DNA from: Flavobacteriales bacterium UBA5422
Lineage (GTDB): Bacteria > Bacteroidota > Bacteroidia > Flavobacteriales_D > Crocinitomicaceae
Reading direction: 5' to 3'
NCBI GenBank assembly: GCA_002409405.1
Contig: DHNG01000025.1
Location: 51,614 to 83,478 of the forward strand
Length of the DNA: 31,865 nt
Made by a program: the position numbers and the translations under genes. Below the pieces are notes generated by a model. The model did no database searches and was not told where the DNA came from. It saw only the letters and a list, made by a program, of their open reading frames with translations. How positions within the stretch are numbered: the stretch's first letter is position 1; each line of letters opens with the position of its first letter. Shown in pieces: positions 31,437 through 31,865 of this stretch.

Positions 31437-31748
31437 TTATTTTTGTTGTGAATAGCCTTCGATTTTTTTGTTGATGGCTTCCAGTTCTTCTTTTTTCTTC
31501 GTTAGAAGAACTTCATCTGTAATAGATTTCAATTGAGTTTCCAATTCGGATTGATACTCAACATAAAGCTTGTTTAAATCAGCTTTAATAGCAGTGTTTA
31601 CCTGACGGGAACTGTTTGCAGCATTTGCTAATTCAGTTTCTTTTTGGGTAATTTGACCTTTCAGGGTCGTGTTCTCCTGAGAATAGGACGCTAGCCCGAC
31701 AAAGCAGGTAGCAGCGAATAGTAAGATGTGTTTACGCATAGATTTCAT
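31437..31748 (-). CDS. Small exported coiled-coil protein, function unknown
   Basis: 103 aa. Signal peptide MRKHILLFAATCFVGLASYS, then Q; the start could be the ATG at 31748 or the one three codons later (31739), which gives the cleaner signal. The mature ~80 residues are almost entirely helical and charged, with heptad-like spacing (ITQKETELANAANSSRQV, YQSELETQLKSITDEVLLTK, KKEELEAINKKIEGYSQQK), suggesting a periplasmic coiled coil. No family recognised. Its stop lies 6 nt upstream of the large T9SS cargo gene, so they form an operon. Confidence 0.72.
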   Translation of the reverse strand: MKSMRKHILLFAATCFVGLASYSQENTTLKGQITQKETELANAANSSRQVNTAIKADLNKLYVEYQSELETQLKSITDEVLLTKKKEELEAINKKIEGYSQQK

Positions 31749-31865
31749 AATTTGTTAGTCTCGCAAATGTTAGTTATTTTAGAATCAATCAATTAAACCA
31801 ATTATCAAATAAGAGTCTGCTTTGAAAATAAACGGTATTTCAATGAATATTTACAAATTCATAAC

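Overview
The window looks like a chromosomal segment of a Bacteroidota bacterium, most likely a flavobacterium (a Fluviicola/Crocinitomicaceae-type genome would fit, but that is only an impression). The evidence is three large secreted proteins with type IX secretion (T9SS) C-terminal sorting domains, a GWxTD-family protein, a DUF3467 protein, LytTR/TPR signalling proteins typical of the phylum, moderately AT-rich DNA, weak Shine-Dalgarno sequences, and recurrent promoter-like TTG-N17/18-TAnnTTTG elements. No phage, IS element, CRISPR array or classical defence island is visible.

Left third (1-10741). A 3'-truncated alkaline-phosphatase-superfamily gene diverges from a coupled pair encoding a non-hydrolysing UDP-sugar 2-epimerase and a polysaccharide-deacetylase-like protein, followed by a DUF423 membrane protein. 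Reading the other way are a GWxTD protein with a GT2 glycosyltransferase, and a DUF3467 gene. Then come dTDP-glucose 4,6-dehydratase (rfbB) with a CpsB/CapC-type PHP tyrosine phosphatase, and an RluB-type pseudouridine synthase coupled to an outer-membrane beta-barrel protein. The theme is cell-surface polysaccharide synthesis and control, mixed with housekeeping.

Middle (10822-23642). A LytS/LytT-like two-component pair is followed by four plus-strand genes: a TPR protein, a WG-repeat lipoprotein, an NlpE-like exported protein and a beta-flower repeat protein. A 19-bp perfect inverted repeat then separates these from minus-strand genes: two T9SS cargo genes (type A sorting then type B sorting, overlapping by 4 nt) below a membrane-anchored TPR/HTH regulator. 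Tandem promoter-like direct repeats lie between regulator and cargo genes. Next is a compact VOC-EVE-MarR operon whose promoter is flanked by an inverted repeat that looks like a MarR operator.

Right third (23643-31865). A secreted Ntn-type amidohydrolase gene appears to carry a one-base frameshift in a homopolymer near its 3' end. It is followed by the one-piece tmRNA gene (ssrA, minus strand, tag ending NDNTSYALAA), a small CxxC membrane protein with peptidyl-tRNA hydrolase (pth), topA, and a further T9SS cargo gene with three exact-period 213-bp repeats, preceded by a small exported coiled-coil protein. tmRNA and Pth both act on peptidyl-tRNA and lie close together, but on opposite strands.

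I did not find a convincing wholly new system. The points most worth a second look are the homopolymer frameshift, the MarR-site architecture, the tandem promoters upstream of the paired T9SS cargo genes, and promoters so close to start codons that the mRNAs may be leaderless.
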